From Siphonodentalium dalli (lineage: Eukaryota > Mollusca > Scaphopoda > Gadilida > Siphonodentaliidae), in contig CP136062.1 in the NCBI GenBank assembly GCA_032622095.1, positions 161,132,875 to 161,196,874 of the forward strand: a DNA stretch of 64,000 bases, read 5' to 3'. Within the stretch, counting starts at the first letter, position 1; each line of letters opens with the position of its first letter. Both the position numbers and the translations under genes were made by a program. Shown here in pieces: positions 52,736 through 63,654 of this stretch. The notes below the pieces were generated by a model that saw only the letters and a program-made list of their open reading frames with translations, ran no database searches and was not told the origin of the DNA.

Positions 52736-54084
52736 TTAGTTAATATTCTTTTGAAATTATGTTATATATTTTTCACATTAAATTACTACTTTCAGTTGAC
52801 AACTATTGTGGAGTTCAGCATAAATAGAATGTTTTTTATGGAATAGACTGGGTTACTTTCACAATTGTGACATTTTATTACTAGTATTGTCATTTGGTGA
52901 TTTTAAATGAAAGATACTTTACACTGCTAGTCGACTAAAGTAAAGTAAGCCAGCCATACTTGGACATAAACAAGTATTTTCTCTACTGATTTCACTACCT
53001 GGTATACATCGAAGGCAACTGTGACCACATGGAATCCTCAACATTTCTTTAATCCTTCCATGACGAGCTTCCTGAAATTTTGCGAAAAACCTTGTGCCAA
53101 AAATGCATTCTCTTATATATGCGAGTCTCCCATAGATGGTTGAGGAGATCTGATAGAAATACTAAGTTGGACACCCTCTAGCCACATCCCCGCTCGTTCT
53201 AACTGAAATTTGTTAGAATTTTTTACAGTTCCTATGAAAACTAGATTCCGAATCTAAACAAAAATATGCAAACTTCGTAATGAGAGTTTTCGTACATTCT
53301 ATTAGAAGCCATTAGCGGATGAGGGTCACCCCCCTGGGGCTGTTTACTACATAATGAATGAAGTTCATATTTTCTCATTAATCTCATTTCGCTATTACAA
53401 ACTTGTGCCAAATAAATTGGATTTTGACAGCTATCCATCAGAAACGTCACGGCAATTGTTGTTTTTTCTTCGCCTCAAATGGGCTTTCTAAACCACTGCT
53501 GGGCTTGGAGAATTTTTTGGTTGTTTTGAAATAACGGAGTAGCAGCTTGAGGGGACATTACCAGATTCATAACAAGATATTTGTTTTTTATGTCCCTTTA
53601 TCTTTTAATGACTGAGATAGGATTAATTTAACCCGTTTCATCCTTATGTGGATGAGGGGGATATACAGGCCTTCAGATTTTGATCATAATAAAATGGTCG
53701 CAGCATAACAAAAGCACACCAAGAGTGGAGAACTCTATATTTTTAGCACCCTCAATAACGGCAAATTGTATTTGTATTCTAAAAATAGCCCCTAAAACTG
53801 TCCTACGGATGTGATAAGAAATTCTAAGTATTTCAAGGTTTAAAGGGGTACTGTACACTAAATCCAGCCATTTTATGGGACCATCTCCTTTTATACTAAA
53901 CAGAATATATACAACAAATGAATGAATTTGAGCCATGGATTAGTGCAAAATACAAATGTGTGATCTATGAACAATGCAAACAACATGGTAATTTTAATGA
54001 AAATGAATTGATGACGCTATGGCAATAAGCAATTCCCTGAGAAATGCTGTGGCACATTTGGAATCTAACTTAATGCCACAGCAT
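52736..54084. other. Intron sequence with one MITE fragment
   Basis: At 53042-53140 a gamma fragment is present (CATGACGAGCTTCCTGAAAT, one half-hairpin). Otherwise there are AT-rich sequences and motif-free ORFs (53241-53450, 53673-53936 on the minus strand). Confidence 0.5.
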
Positions 54085-54208
54085 TAAAAATGAGGTCTCT
54101 AGAGGGTAAATTTAGTGATGCTATAGCCCACTGTGTGGGATAGCTTCACTAAATTCACCCTCTGGGGACCTCATTCTGCAAATGTCAGATACACTAAATC
54201 CAGGCTTG
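54085..54208. mobile_element. hAT-like mini-palindrome
   Basis: ATGAGGTCTCTAGAGGGTAA, centre TATAGCCCACTGTGTGGGATA, mirror, and right end GATACACTAAATCCAGGCTTG. The left outer TIR is lost. Confidence 0.8.
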
Positions 54209-54237
54209 TCTTTGAGAAAATGGGACAGTCACACCTA

Positions 54238-54393
54238 TAGTAATGCCCTAAATAATCGACTCCTTAACCACAGCAGAATTATGGGTAACTTTTCAGGATT
54301 TAATCAGAAATATGGCTTGTTGCCATTCATCGGAAATCTCTCACCCATAATTATGCTGTGGTTAATGGGTTGATTATTTAGGGCATTACTCTA
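54238..54393. mobile_element. Palindromic MITE with deleted right-central arm
   Basis: The left arm is complete to GGAAATCTCTC, then jumps to ACCCATAATTATGCTGTGG and GGGCATTACTCTA. Confidence 0.88.
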
Positions 54394-54556
54394 GTTCTGT
54401 CACTCCCAACTAAATTATCCACAAATATTCCATATGTTCAGTTTGTTTTGGCTGGATATAAAAACTTCTACTTGTTCAAAAATATTTTGCGCAAGAAATT
54501 TATGTATATCTTGTGGTATATTAATATAGCTCTAATGTGTTTTTTTTTTTCTTCAG

Positions 54557-54629
54557 GATGCTAAATGTCGGTTTATGATATGCACAGATGTTGCTGCCCG
54601 AGGTCTCGATATTACAGGGTTACCATTTG
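54557..54629 (+). CDS. DDX1: DDX1 exon: helicase motif V
   Basis: The exon starts after a strong T-rich acceptor (CTTCAG ends at 54556) and reads DAKCRFMICTDVAARGLDIT then GLPF plus one base, followed by the donor GTGAGT. TDVAARGLD is helicase motif V of the DEAD-box RecA-like domain 2, which contacts RNA and couples to ATP hydrolysis. The length is 73 nt, entry phase 0 and exit phase 1; in DDX1 the next residues would begin VINVTLPD. It continues the exon at 25407-25480 without a gap. Substitutions relative to vertebrate DDX1 (GLDITGLPF for GIDIHGVPY) are conservative. Motif VI (HRIGRVGR) should follow, but it is not found in the remaining 9.4 kb. Confidence 0.93.
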
Positions 54630-54647
54630 GTGAGTTGAAAGTAAAAT

Positions 54648-55061
54648 TTATCACTTTTATGACGGGAGCTGTGCTTGTGCAGCATTCAAAATAGTGTGCC
54701 AGTGCATTCTCACACTGGCTTAAAGGTGAAGGTAAATTTTGTTAGGGCAATGCATTCTCTTATATATGCTAGGCTCCATGTGGGAGACTCACATATATAA
54801 GAGAATGCACTGGCACAGGATTTTTCGCAAAATTTCAGGAAGCTCACAGGTCAGGTTCATTTCTCTTTGATGAGTTGATAGAAATATTTAACCGTTTCAT
54901 GATGCGAGCTACGCCGGTGCAACATTAAAGATTATGTGCCAGTGCATTCTGTTATATATGGGACTCTCCCTATGGGAGACTTGTATTTATAAGATAATAA
55001 GAGAATGCATTGGCACAGGGTTTTCGAAAATTTCAGGAAGCTCCAGTCACGGAAAGGTTAA
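54648..55061. mobile_element. Two gamma-type TTAA elements in tandem
   Basis: The first (54648-54846) has decayed ends, CTTTTATGACGGGAGC and CAGGAAGCTCACAGG. The second (54898-55061) has TTAACCGTTTCATGATGCG and CAGTCACGGAAAGGTTAA. The sequence between them (TTCATTTCTCTTTGATGAG) recurs beside the copies at 57869 and 58481. Confidence 0.78.
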
Positions 55062-55098
55062 GGAACAGAGGAATCAACATTATACAGTTGTCACCCGC

Positions 55099-55208
55099 TG
55101 TAGAGGGAGACATTGAGATTTGTCATCCGCTCGAGAATGGAGTGTCTAGCTCCCAAGTCTGAGGGAGACATTCCGTTCTTGAGTGGGTGACAAATCTCAA
55201 TGTCTCCC
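55099..55208. repeat. 110-bp hairpin
   Basis: GGGAGACATTGAGATTTGTC ... CTCGAGAA is mirrored by TTCTTGAG ... GACAAATCTCAATGTCTCCC around AGCTCCCAAGTCTGAGGG. Confidence 0.85.
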
Positions 55209-55732
55209 GAGAAGAAGGGCCACAACTGTTTTGTTATCTGATTACTAAAAAAAATCCTTGCCATTCACACACACGATGTTGCACTGAGACATCGCATCGC
55301 ATGAGTTATTTTTTCGTGATTACATATATTTTCAGTAACTTCGTATCTTCCTATATGATTTCCATTCCATAAAAGATAGTTGTCCATTACACGTGTAAAT
55401 AATCACCATTTATTTACCATCATTTTGGTAGTTAAATCGTCAATATTGGTTGGTAAACCAATAAGTCATGGAAGTATATTATCCCCTTCTGCAATTTGAA
55501 GTATTCAATGTCGTGTTGTGCGTGGAATTTACTCGCGTGCTAATTTCATTACGATCTTCCCTGAAAGCTATTGGGAATTAAAGTTGTCAATTTCATATAA
55601 ATGTACATTCATAGTGTCAATACTCCCAAGTACATCCCCACAAAAAATACTTCTGTGATCACACTGCTGACACCACGGAGACATCTGATATGACGATAAG
55701 CATACATGATAATTCATCAGCAACAAACATAT

Positions 55733-56679
55733 TTATGAACCCGGCCCACTGGAGAACAAGTGAATTTAGAAACAATGGTTTCCGGATGGACTCTGTTTTA
55801 ATTTATATGATATTAAATTTTTAAAAGATTTTTTCCCAACACAAACAGAGTCAAAAATTGTAAAATATAGAAATACAAAAGTTGAAATACATAAAGGTGG
55901 ACGACAAAACCGCAAAGGAGATAGTGTGCGATACAAGCGCGACACCAACTCCTATCACAGAATGCAATGAACAAAAATTGCCCCCAAAAAGGAAAAGTTG
56001 ACATTATAAAATATGATAGATGCTGGTGAGGTGCAGGGTGTATATAGTGAGTGATGCAGGCGCGTCACCAACCCCCTGATAAGTCCCTGGATCAACGGAT
56101 GAGGGGAAAGGCAATATCGGAGGTTGGATGGGGAGGTGGTGGGTAATGAGAATAACGGGCTCTTTTCTGCTGCTGAACGATGTTTTGGTGGAATTCTGTC
56201 AGCCTGATATTCGCAGAAAAGAGGCCGTATCGATACGCCTCTCTCGCTCCTCAAGTAATGTAGTCCGACGCGCAAAATAGTTCCTTTTCAAAACGCGAAA
56301 TCTAATGTGTTATAATTATCATACTGACGTTTTATTTCCTAAACTATTTGCTATCGCACTCAAGCGACTAAATTATGTTATGACTATTAATATAACTCGA
56401 AACTAAGAAACAAAAATTCCTATTCCATTACTGTTAAGAATAGATGGGACGGATTCATAAAAGACTAATGCCGGCGATTTGCCCTCATTACTCGCATTTA
56501 TGAACCCGGCCCATTGGAGAACAAGTGAATTTAGAAACAATGGTTTCCGGATGGACTCTGTTTTAATTTATATGATATTAAATTTTTAAAAGATTTTTTC
56601 CCAACACAAACAGAGTCAAAAATTGTAAAATATAGAAATACAAAAGTTGAAATACATAAAGGTGGACAACAAAACCGCC
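55733..56679. repeat. 180-bp direct repeats 765 bp apart
   Basis: TTTATGAACCCGGCCCA to GGACGACAAAACCGC at 55733-55913 recurs almost unchanged at 56498-56679. The 584 bp between contain CpG-rich sequence and a motif-free minus ORF (55955-56275). They are either terminal direct repeats of an element or a segmental duplication. Confidence 0.8.
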
Positions 56680-56844
56680 ACAGTTGAAGCGGATCAAACC
56701 TCTGCCTTTTGTTTATATTTGCTTTGATTTGATTCACTTAAACGCGGCCACCCAAGGAGCGAGACATGGAACTATAAGATCAGAGAATACATGTACATCC
56801 GGGATATTTTGAATATTATGTGATTAAATATCAAAATTTGGACA

Positions 56845-57330
56845 ACATATATGCATTACGTTGTATTTCAAATCCAGTCGGAAGTCGGGATTTTTTTACC
56901 CTGTGCCAATGCATTCTCTTATATATGCGAGTCGACCATAGGTCGCCTCGCATATATAAGAGAATGCATTGGCCTAACAATTTTTTACAATTTTAATAAT
57001 TTGTTCTTGTATTCTTTAACAATTTTATAATTTCACCCATACAGAGCCCCAGACAAACATGAGCAGACGACACTCTTCTATGTGCTTCTATATATGTGTG
57101 GGGTTCCCTGCAGGGTAATGGATGTTTTTTTATTTTATGTCCTAAAAATTGAAAGAAACATTTATTTAAAAAACATGATAAAAAATTGTTAAGCCAATGC
57201 ATTCTCTTATATATGCGAGGCAACCTATGGTCGACTCGCATATATAAGAGAATGCATTGGCACAGGGTAAAAAAAAAATCCCGACTTCCGACTGGATTTG
57301 ATATGGCGGGTCACATATATGCATTACGTT
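56845..57330. mobile_element. Foldback element using the shared hairpin, with 18-bp direct flanks
   Basis: ACATATATGCATTACGTT lies at both borders (56845-56862, 57313-57330). Inside, AAATCCAGTCGGAAGTCGGG and its mirror form outer arms, then CCCTGTGCCAATGCATTC and two shared hairpins. The ends are not TTAA/CCCTTT, so the hairpin module is here in a different frame. Confidence 0.7.
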
Positions 57331-57868
57331 ATATACCAGCAAGAATTTATAACCAATCGATCTCAAGGGATTGACTCATTCAATCTCGCACCATAATTTT
57401 GACATGAAAATATTGAATCACAAAGATGTTTCGATGTATAAAATACATAATAACACTTTTCCGATTAAAGTATCAACCTAGAAGTTTGAATAAATGTGTT
57501 CACGAAATATATGCAAATTAGCAAACACCACAACTAATGTTTTTTTTGCGAATCCTTGGGTATAAAGATTTGTGATTATAGTAGTGATATGAAGTATCTG
57601 AATTACTGCACTGTGTGTGTGGGGTATGTGTTTGTGTGATGTGTGTGTATGTGTGTGGTTTAGGGATATTCTTGCACTATAAGATCAGGTGGGCGACAAA
57701 AACAATGTCTCCCGGCTCAGCAGGCGACAGAGTGAATTGTCGCCCGGCACTTGACATGACTTGGTCCAATCAGAAGGGGGTCAAATATGGAGGAGGGTAA
57801 CAATAGAGGTTAATTTATCTTTGGTGAGTTGCAGCGACGTTACCTGTTGCTGTGATGAAATTTCTGCT
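57331..57868. other. Intron sequence with a TG tract
   Basis: A (TG)n-rich tract lies at 57614-57658. GGGCGACAAAAACAATGTCT and GACAGAGTGAATTGTCGCCC form a loose inverted pair at 57690-57745. No gene. Confidence 0.5.
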
Positions 57869-58137
57869 ATAAACCCTTTCATGATGGGAGATGCGGTGGT
57901 GCAGCATTAAAGATCCAGTGCCAGTGCATTCTCTTATATATTTGAGTCTCCCATATGGAACCTCGCATATATAAGAGAATGCACTGGATTACAAGGTCAG
58001 CTAAAGGTAAATATGGTTAGGCCCATGTATTCTCTCATTTATGCGAGGCTCCCTGTGGGAGTCTAGCATATACAAGAGAATGCATTGGCACAGAGTTTTT
58101 GAAAAATTTCAGGAAGCTCCAGTCACGGAAGGGTTTA
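57869..58137. mobile_element. Gamma-type TTAA element
   Basis: TATAAACCCTTTCATGATGGG to CACGGAAGGGTTTA; TTAA has mutated at both ends. Two complete hairpins. Confidence 0.82.
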
Positions 58138-58193
58138 GGAATGGAGGAATAAACATTACAGGTTAATTTCTCTTTGATGAGTTGATAATATTT

Positions 58194-58357
58194 AAGGAAT
58201 CATCTTTATTCCCTAATGTAGTTACACAGTTTAAACATCATACCGATTCACAAACTTATAAATATCAAAGCAATTTATGAACAGTTTGTGATTGTGTATG
58301 ATGCCTTTAAACTGTGTAATTACATATACATTGGGAAACCAAGATTATTCCTTATGA
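58194..58357. repeat. Foldback palindrome
   Basis: TAAGGAATCATCTTTATTCC ... CACAGTTTAAACATCAT and the mirror ATGATGCCTTTAAACTGTG ... GATTATTCCTTA, with the loop around AATATCAAAGC. Confidence 0.8.
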
Positions 58358-58480
58358 TGACATCAGAGTGAAAAATATGCACATAAAAGTGGATTTTGAG
58401 TTGTAGATATCATTAAATATTAGGAACTTTATAGTGACATTGCAGTGACGTCACCTGTTGCTGTGACAAAATTTCTGCTA

Positions 58481-58747
58481 TTAAACCTTTAATGATGGGA
58501 AATGCGCTGGTGCAGCATTATAAGGATCATGTGCCAGTGCATTCTCTTATATATTCAAGTCTCCTATAGGGAGCCTCACATATATAAGACAATGCACTGG
58601 GTTATTATATATCAAGGTAAATATGGTTAGGCCAATGTATTCTCTTATATGTGTGAGGCTTCCTAGGGGAGACTCGCATATATAATAGACAGCATTGGCA
58701 CAGGGTTTTCATTAAATTTCAGGAAGTTCCAATCATGGAAAGGTTAA
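58481..58747. mobile_element. Gamma-type TTAA element
   Basis: TTAA at 58481-58484 and 58744-58747. The upstream flank (TGCAGTGACGTCACCTGTTG, AAATTTCTGCTAT) matches the flank of the copy at 57869, so host and element may have been duplicated together. Confidence 0.82.
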
Positions 58748-58779
58748 AAAGTGACCCAGTCAGCCTCACTTGTGTCGGG

Positions 58780-58960
58780 AAGATTTCCATCAGAAACATT
58801 TGATATTCATCACCATAAAATATAAGGATGTATGATATATTATCTGTATGTAACCCTATCCTCTCGATCTCTACCAGATTCCATAACACCTGCTATGTGT
58901 ACCTTTCAATACACTCTGAACGTCATTCCTCTGTCTTCGGTGCATTACCCCGTCACATGA
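58780..58960. repeat. Dispersed repeat G, copy 1
   Basis: ATTCATCACCATAAAATATA, GATCTCTACCAGATT and GTGTACCTTTCAATACACTC recur at 62050-62320 and, in part, 62671-62830. The ORF through it (58828-59067) is not conserved between copies. Confidence 0.7.
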
Positions 58961-59319
58961 TTCTCTGCTCTAGCTTACGCCCGTATGGATCATACTCCAC
59001 CAGTACAAAACCTGTGAACTTTTTTATGACGGGGAAGTTTATAACATTGAAAAAACAGTGCAGGTAATATATTCCACAGTTGTTATATGTTTCCTAATAG
59101 TGTACTTCACTGTAGATGAAGATCCCGAGTTGAAATTGCAGGATTTAAGTGACTTTGTGAGCAAGTTTGCTTTGCATCACTTACAATGATGAAATTTATC
59201 CCGGGTAATTAGTTCAATGTTTTTTGTGATATCAGCTCACAAAAAAACATGCAGTCTTGAGCAAGGACCACTCCTTACTGTGAAGCAGATTATAGTGAAA
59301 AAAATCTGATGTTAATATG

Positions 59320-60118
59320 ATCGTACTTGACATGTAACGGGGCAACCACACGCGGTGCTTCGTCAGATCTAGTTATGCGAAATTTGACCAGATTTGACAT
59401 TGAATTGACCGTTTTCCAAAGTCAATGTCAGGTCGGTGTTATGAGTTGAGCCGTCCAAAACACTGCCCGGACAAAAGTATCCCTAGCTATCGAATGTCGT
59501 CGAAATCCGCCAGTATTACCAGATTTGATCTTGAATCGACCATTTTGAAGATCAAGCATCACAATTTGACCCATCCAAAACACTTCCCGGACAAACGTAC
59601 GCTTAGGTATCAAGTTTCGTCGAAACCCGTCCGGAAGTTTTCCCGGCCATAGCTAACAGACTAAAGTCCCAAACTATATATTAGGTTAGCTGGGTACCCG
59701 TCTGACGGGCATCTCGGTGGGACGAAATTTGTTGGCATCCCCATCTTCACCAACACCCCAACAAATGGTGGAAATCGGCCCAGCGGATACCGATATACAG
59801 GTTCAGTGTCATTTAAAAGGTCAATGTCACGCCGCACGGGCATCCGGGTGTGACGAAATTGCTTAGCGCCTGAAACTACCCCCACATACCAAATTTGGTG
59901 GAAATCGGCTCAGCGGAGACCTTGAGTTCAAGGTAATTTGAAGGTCAAGGTCATGCCGCACGGGCAAACGGATATGTCCATGTTACTCCTCGGGTCAAAC
60001 TACATACCCGTACCAAGTTTCGTCAAAATCGGTTAGCCGTTTCCGATTCCATCGCGGAAACACACACACACACCCCCACACACACAGACCACAAACTTTC
60101 CTCAAATATATAATAGAT
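59320..60118. repeat. Dispersed repeat H, inverted copies
   Basis: GACCCATCCAAAACACTTCC, CCCGGACAAACGTACG and GTTTCGTCGAAACCCG mirror 50480-50740. A second unit starts TTAGCTGGGTACCCGTCTGA and ends with a (CA)n tract and ATATATAATAGATTC at 60118. It includes TCAAGGTCA-type motifs near 59930-59950. Confidence 0.65.
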
Positions 60119-60408
60119 TCTCTATGGAGGTCAAGTTCAAATTGATATCGTACTCCCATGTTTCTGTTCCTCAGATAGACTCAAGTATGTAGGAGCCTCG
60201 ATACCAGTATATTTATCAAGGATAGCTGTAAGAGGCCTCTGAATATTGACATAAGCGCGTACATCGCAACACATATCTAGCAAAATGGCCCTTTAAGTGA
60301 GATTTCTTTCAACAGAGGTCAAGGTCGTTTTAGGGTCAAGGTCAAGGTCATATAAGCCCCCCACATCAACTTGATAACAAATTTGGTTGAGGTTTAATTT
60401 CAACTTCT
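60119..60408. other. Sequence with AGGTCAAGGTCA clusters
   Basis: AACAGAGGTCAAGGTCG and GGGTCAAGGTCAAGGTCATA lie at 60313-60352. No gene. Confidence 0.45.
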
Positions 60409-60600
60409 CTAACCAAGGCGACCCATGTTATGATGGACATAGAATTTGACTTCCTCGTCGCCACCACTGCTCACAAATGATTTCAAATAAAAAGCCGCGT
60501 TCCGATCTTGAGTTTGAATACCTGGCAGCCAGCCAATACTATTCGCGCCACATAAAACCGTGAAATCTTCCCCCTTGTTAGGGTAGATTGGTTCAATCAT
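60409..60600 (-). CDS. Candidate small ORF or exon, unidentified
   Basis: The ATG at 60600 opens a 63-codon frame (MIEPIYPNKGEDFTVLCGAN, later FYLKSFVSSGGDEEVKFYVH) ending at TAG. Its codon and residue composition is not repeat-like, and no copy of it occurs elsewhere in the window. No family is recognised, the start context is ordinary, and splice sites are not evident. Confidence 0.25.
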   Translation of the reverse strand: MIEPIYPNKGEDFTVLCGANSIGWLPGIQTQDRNAAFYLKSFVSSGGDEEVKFYVHHNMGRLG

Positions 60601-61439
60601 TAATCTCGAACGAATTGATATGCCGCTGAAATGTCTGTGCAGCCAATTCTTTCCGAGACGGGAATTTATTGAATCTGTTGTCGGCCTATTAGGGGGGATT
60701 TTCGCTAATCAATTTGTCTGGAGGAAAATTACACGCAGCTAAGGCGGGATCGTTATTACAAAACGCCATATCTAAACATCGGGGCAACGCACGATGTCGT
60801 GCTATACATTGTTAGAAGGGGCACACCCTTGGCTATTTAACTGTGGTAATTTGATTCTGAAGCAGGCACGTTTTCGTTGTGTTATTTTCCCATATATCTT
60901 TTGTGAAAACGGTTATAAATGCAACCTAGTCTAGTATAGTGATGTGAAATCAGTGTTTCCTGCGGAGACCAAATTTGTCCGGATTCTAGCCCACAACACC
61001 AAATGACGTCATGGACCATGTCATGACGTCTTCGCTGGTTTTCGTTCAGCTAACCAACGAAATTGGTCAAAATGAAACTAATCTATAGGCCAAAATCACA
61101 TAGGAATTGTTCAGAAAAACTAAAGTTGTTAATTTCATAACCATCCCGTTGGTCCACTTCCGATTCTGTGTTTTCACCATTTCTTTTTGGGATATTATTG
61201 TTCCCATGATGCTATGCATCGCGTCGAAATTCTGTTTCATGGTATTGTAAAAATTAATGACGTCATTTACGTCTAAACTTGAAAAGCAACAACGCGCCTG
61301 CGGCGCGTTGTGGTTGCTATAAATTTCCCTATCAGAAAGGGGTCAAAACATAAAAAAGTTCCCAAGTTTTGGACTGGTATATATATGATCTCTGTATACA
61401 TACGTTAGCAAGAGTAGAGATTCATGACATGATCTGCAG
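60601..61439. other. Non-repetitive, CpG-containing stretch with CRE palindromes
   Basis: TGACGTCA at 61004-61011 and 61258-61265, and TGACGTCT at 61024-61031. A GC-rich hairpin, GCAACAACGCGCC/GGCGCGTTGTGGTTGC, lies at 61288-61319. It looks regulatory in composition, but there is no gene to attach it to. Confidence 0.4.
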
Positions 61440-61531
61440 TAAGCCATATTTCCGACTAAATCCTGAAAAGTTACCCATAATTCTGCGGTCGTTAAGGAGT
61501 CGATTATTTAGAGCATTACTGTATGTTTCAA
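61440..61531. mobile_element. Right arm of the palindromic MITE
   Basis: TAAGCCATATTTCCGACTAA to TTTAGAGCATTACTGTA; the left arm is absent. Confidence 0.88.
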
Positions 61532-61903
61532 TGTGATTCCTACCAGGAACCGTTTATATCACATGAACCCCTATTATATCATTATAAAAGCCATTAAATA
61601 TTTCTTTATTCATCACTAGTAATGAATAGGCACGTGCTACATATCACTTGGCAGTGCACCAACAAAATGATAGCGCACGTCTTGACATTGATTGAGGCGG
61701 TTTAATACTATTTTGAAATGCTGTGCATGACACGATGCAAAATGATTACTTTGTTCGTTAAAGTTAATTTATTGTCCAACTTTGTTTACGGTTGTGAAAC
61801 GTCTCAGTCATTATTATCCTGTAAATGTATGTATTTTTCAGCTTCTTTTAAGGATTTTGATTTGTTAAAAAGGATAAAGCTCTAGTATTTTTCATGTGAT
61901 ATA

Positions 61904-62056
61904 CAAGGTCTTCAACTCGTTATGTTGGGATATAAGATTTTAGGAAACTCGTTTCATAAATTTGATTCACAACTCGTCTGCGATTCGTGAATCAAATTTA
62001 TCAACTCGTTTCATTAAATCTTTTATCCCAACATAACGAGTTGGAGATCCTCTATA
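61904..62056. repeat. Foldback palindrome, ~65-bp arms
   Basis: TCTTCAACTCGTTATGTTGG ... AAATTTGATTCAC and the mirror GTGAATCAAATTTA ... CCAACATAACGAGTTGGAGA, loop AACTCGTCTGCGATTC. Confidence 0.87.
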
Positions 62057-62321
62057 TATTCATCACTGTAAAATAGAAGGAAATATGAGTTCCGTCTGTA
62101 TGTAACATAATTGCTCTCTATCTCTACCAGATTTGATAACACGTCCAGATCTGTGTACCTTTCAACAAACTCTGAACATCATTCCACTGTCTTTGGTGCA
62201 TGACTCGGTCAGCCACATGCACTGTGTCAATATAAGATTCCTGTCTCGAACCTTTTATATTCATCACCAAAAAATATATAAATATATAGGGATGTATGAG
62301 CATTATCTGTATGTATGCAGG
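62057..62321. repeat. Dispersed repeat G, copy 2
   Basis: GATTTGATAACACGTCC, TGTACCTTTCAACAAACTC and TTGGTGCATGACTCGGTCAG. A shorter third copy at 62671-62830 shares ATTCCACTGT, GGTGTGTGACTCGGTGAGCC and TTTTATATTCATCACC. Confidence 0.7.
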
Positions 62322-62677
62322 CCAGCATCACCAAATTCACCCTCTGGGGACCTCATTCTGTTCAGGCCTCATCTTCTGGGAAGTATCAATAGTTTCAAAT
62401 AACATTGTTTTTAGGTATTTTTCCCTTCTGGGAAGTTTCTATAATATTCCCTAATTTGCAGAAGATAAAATGTAATTCGAGGTGACCATTGGGTGAACGT
62501 CACCAACTTCAACTGGGGAAATTCAATCTGATCCTTAAAGTCTCCCATAGCAGTTGAGGCGAGGTTCACAGAGGGTGAATTTGGTGATTCTGGCCCACCA
62601 TGCAGCATAGCATCACTAAATTCACCCTTTGGGGAAATCATTCTGCAAATGTCCGACGCACTAAATCCAGTCTTGCT
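62322..62677. mobile_element. hAT-like foldback element, left hairpin half lost
   Basis: GCCAGCATCACCAAATTCAC, GGGAAGTTTCTATAATATTCCC and the second hairpin; right end GCACTAAATCCAGTCTTG. It sits between repeat G copies 2 and 3. Confidence 0.8.
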
Positions 62678-62830
62678 CTGAATGTCATTCCACTGTTTTT
62701 GGTGTGTGACTCGGTGAGCCACACTGTGTCAATAAGATTCCTATGAGGAACCTTTTATATTCATCACCATAAAATATAAGGAAATCTGAGTGCATGCCCG
62801 CTGTATATGTCACATAATCACACGTGATCT

Positions 62831-63654
62831 CTACCAGATTCATGAATCATGTTATAACCCTCCGAAGGAATATAACTGCCCTTCATGTGAAACCATTATT
62901 AGCTGTTAACATATTGCAGAACTGACAGGGAGGGATATTATATGGCTACAAGGAAGTTAATAGTCTTTGTAGAATATACAGGTAACCGAAGAATATGGGG
63001 AATATGTCAGTTATCTAAGTGCTGCAGAGTTCTCCGGATGATGATTGAAATGACTCGAAGACATCTTGTACATATGAGCATGCAGACATGTTAACTCTCT
63101 TTTTGGTGTGAGACTCAAGATTCCACGTCCCTTGCATATCCCTCCCTCACGCTCGTGGATACAAATCTCATGATTTGAGCTACCCGGTGGATAAATACTT
63201 TGCTGACTCATATTAATGCACCCACACAGTAGGTGATGAAACCCAATCCCACACAAAGACAAAGTTATTACTAGCTGTAACTGGTGTTAATTAGTGCAAA
63301 GCAACCTGGTCCTTAGAGCAATTGGACAGCCCATAGACATCAACAAAGAATGGAGTGTAAATTGCAAGCTGCACGCACTATTGACACAAATTAATCCTTG
63401 TTAAATGGGTATATATGGATAGTATTAGTTTCTTATGAAGATCTTTGTTTTAAGTAAGAACATCAAATTAACGGGACATGACAATCTGCGGGATGGGATG
63501 GGATATGGGACAAAACGACAATCTGCGGGACAGAATTTCAAATTGCATGGGACGCCGATATCTCGAGGAATACAGGGCGTAGGGGGCTCATTTTGGTGTC
63601 TAACGAAAGGCCCACATTCGCCCTATCCATACATGATGGATGTTTATATTATCT
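62831..63654. other. No gene seen
   Basis: It contains a short GGGATGGGATGGGATATGGG direct repeat near 63490. Motif-free ORFs on both strands (63011-63262 minus, 63435-63662 plus). Confidence 0.4.

Larger units (their letters stand above)
25481..54556 (+). other. DDX1 intron, 29,076 bp
   Basis: It runs from the GT donor at 25481 to a strong T-rich acceptor (TTTTTTTTTTTCTTCAG) ending at 54556. The two exons join in phase 0 and the protein match is continuous across the junction (QKFK then DAKCRF), so no exon is missing. The intron is filled almost entirely by the repeats listed here. Confidence 0.88.

Noticed and set aside
58828-59067. Possible exon near ATCTCTACCAGATTCC
   Set aside because: The sequence belongs to dispersed repeat G; its other copies (62057, 62671) break the frame.
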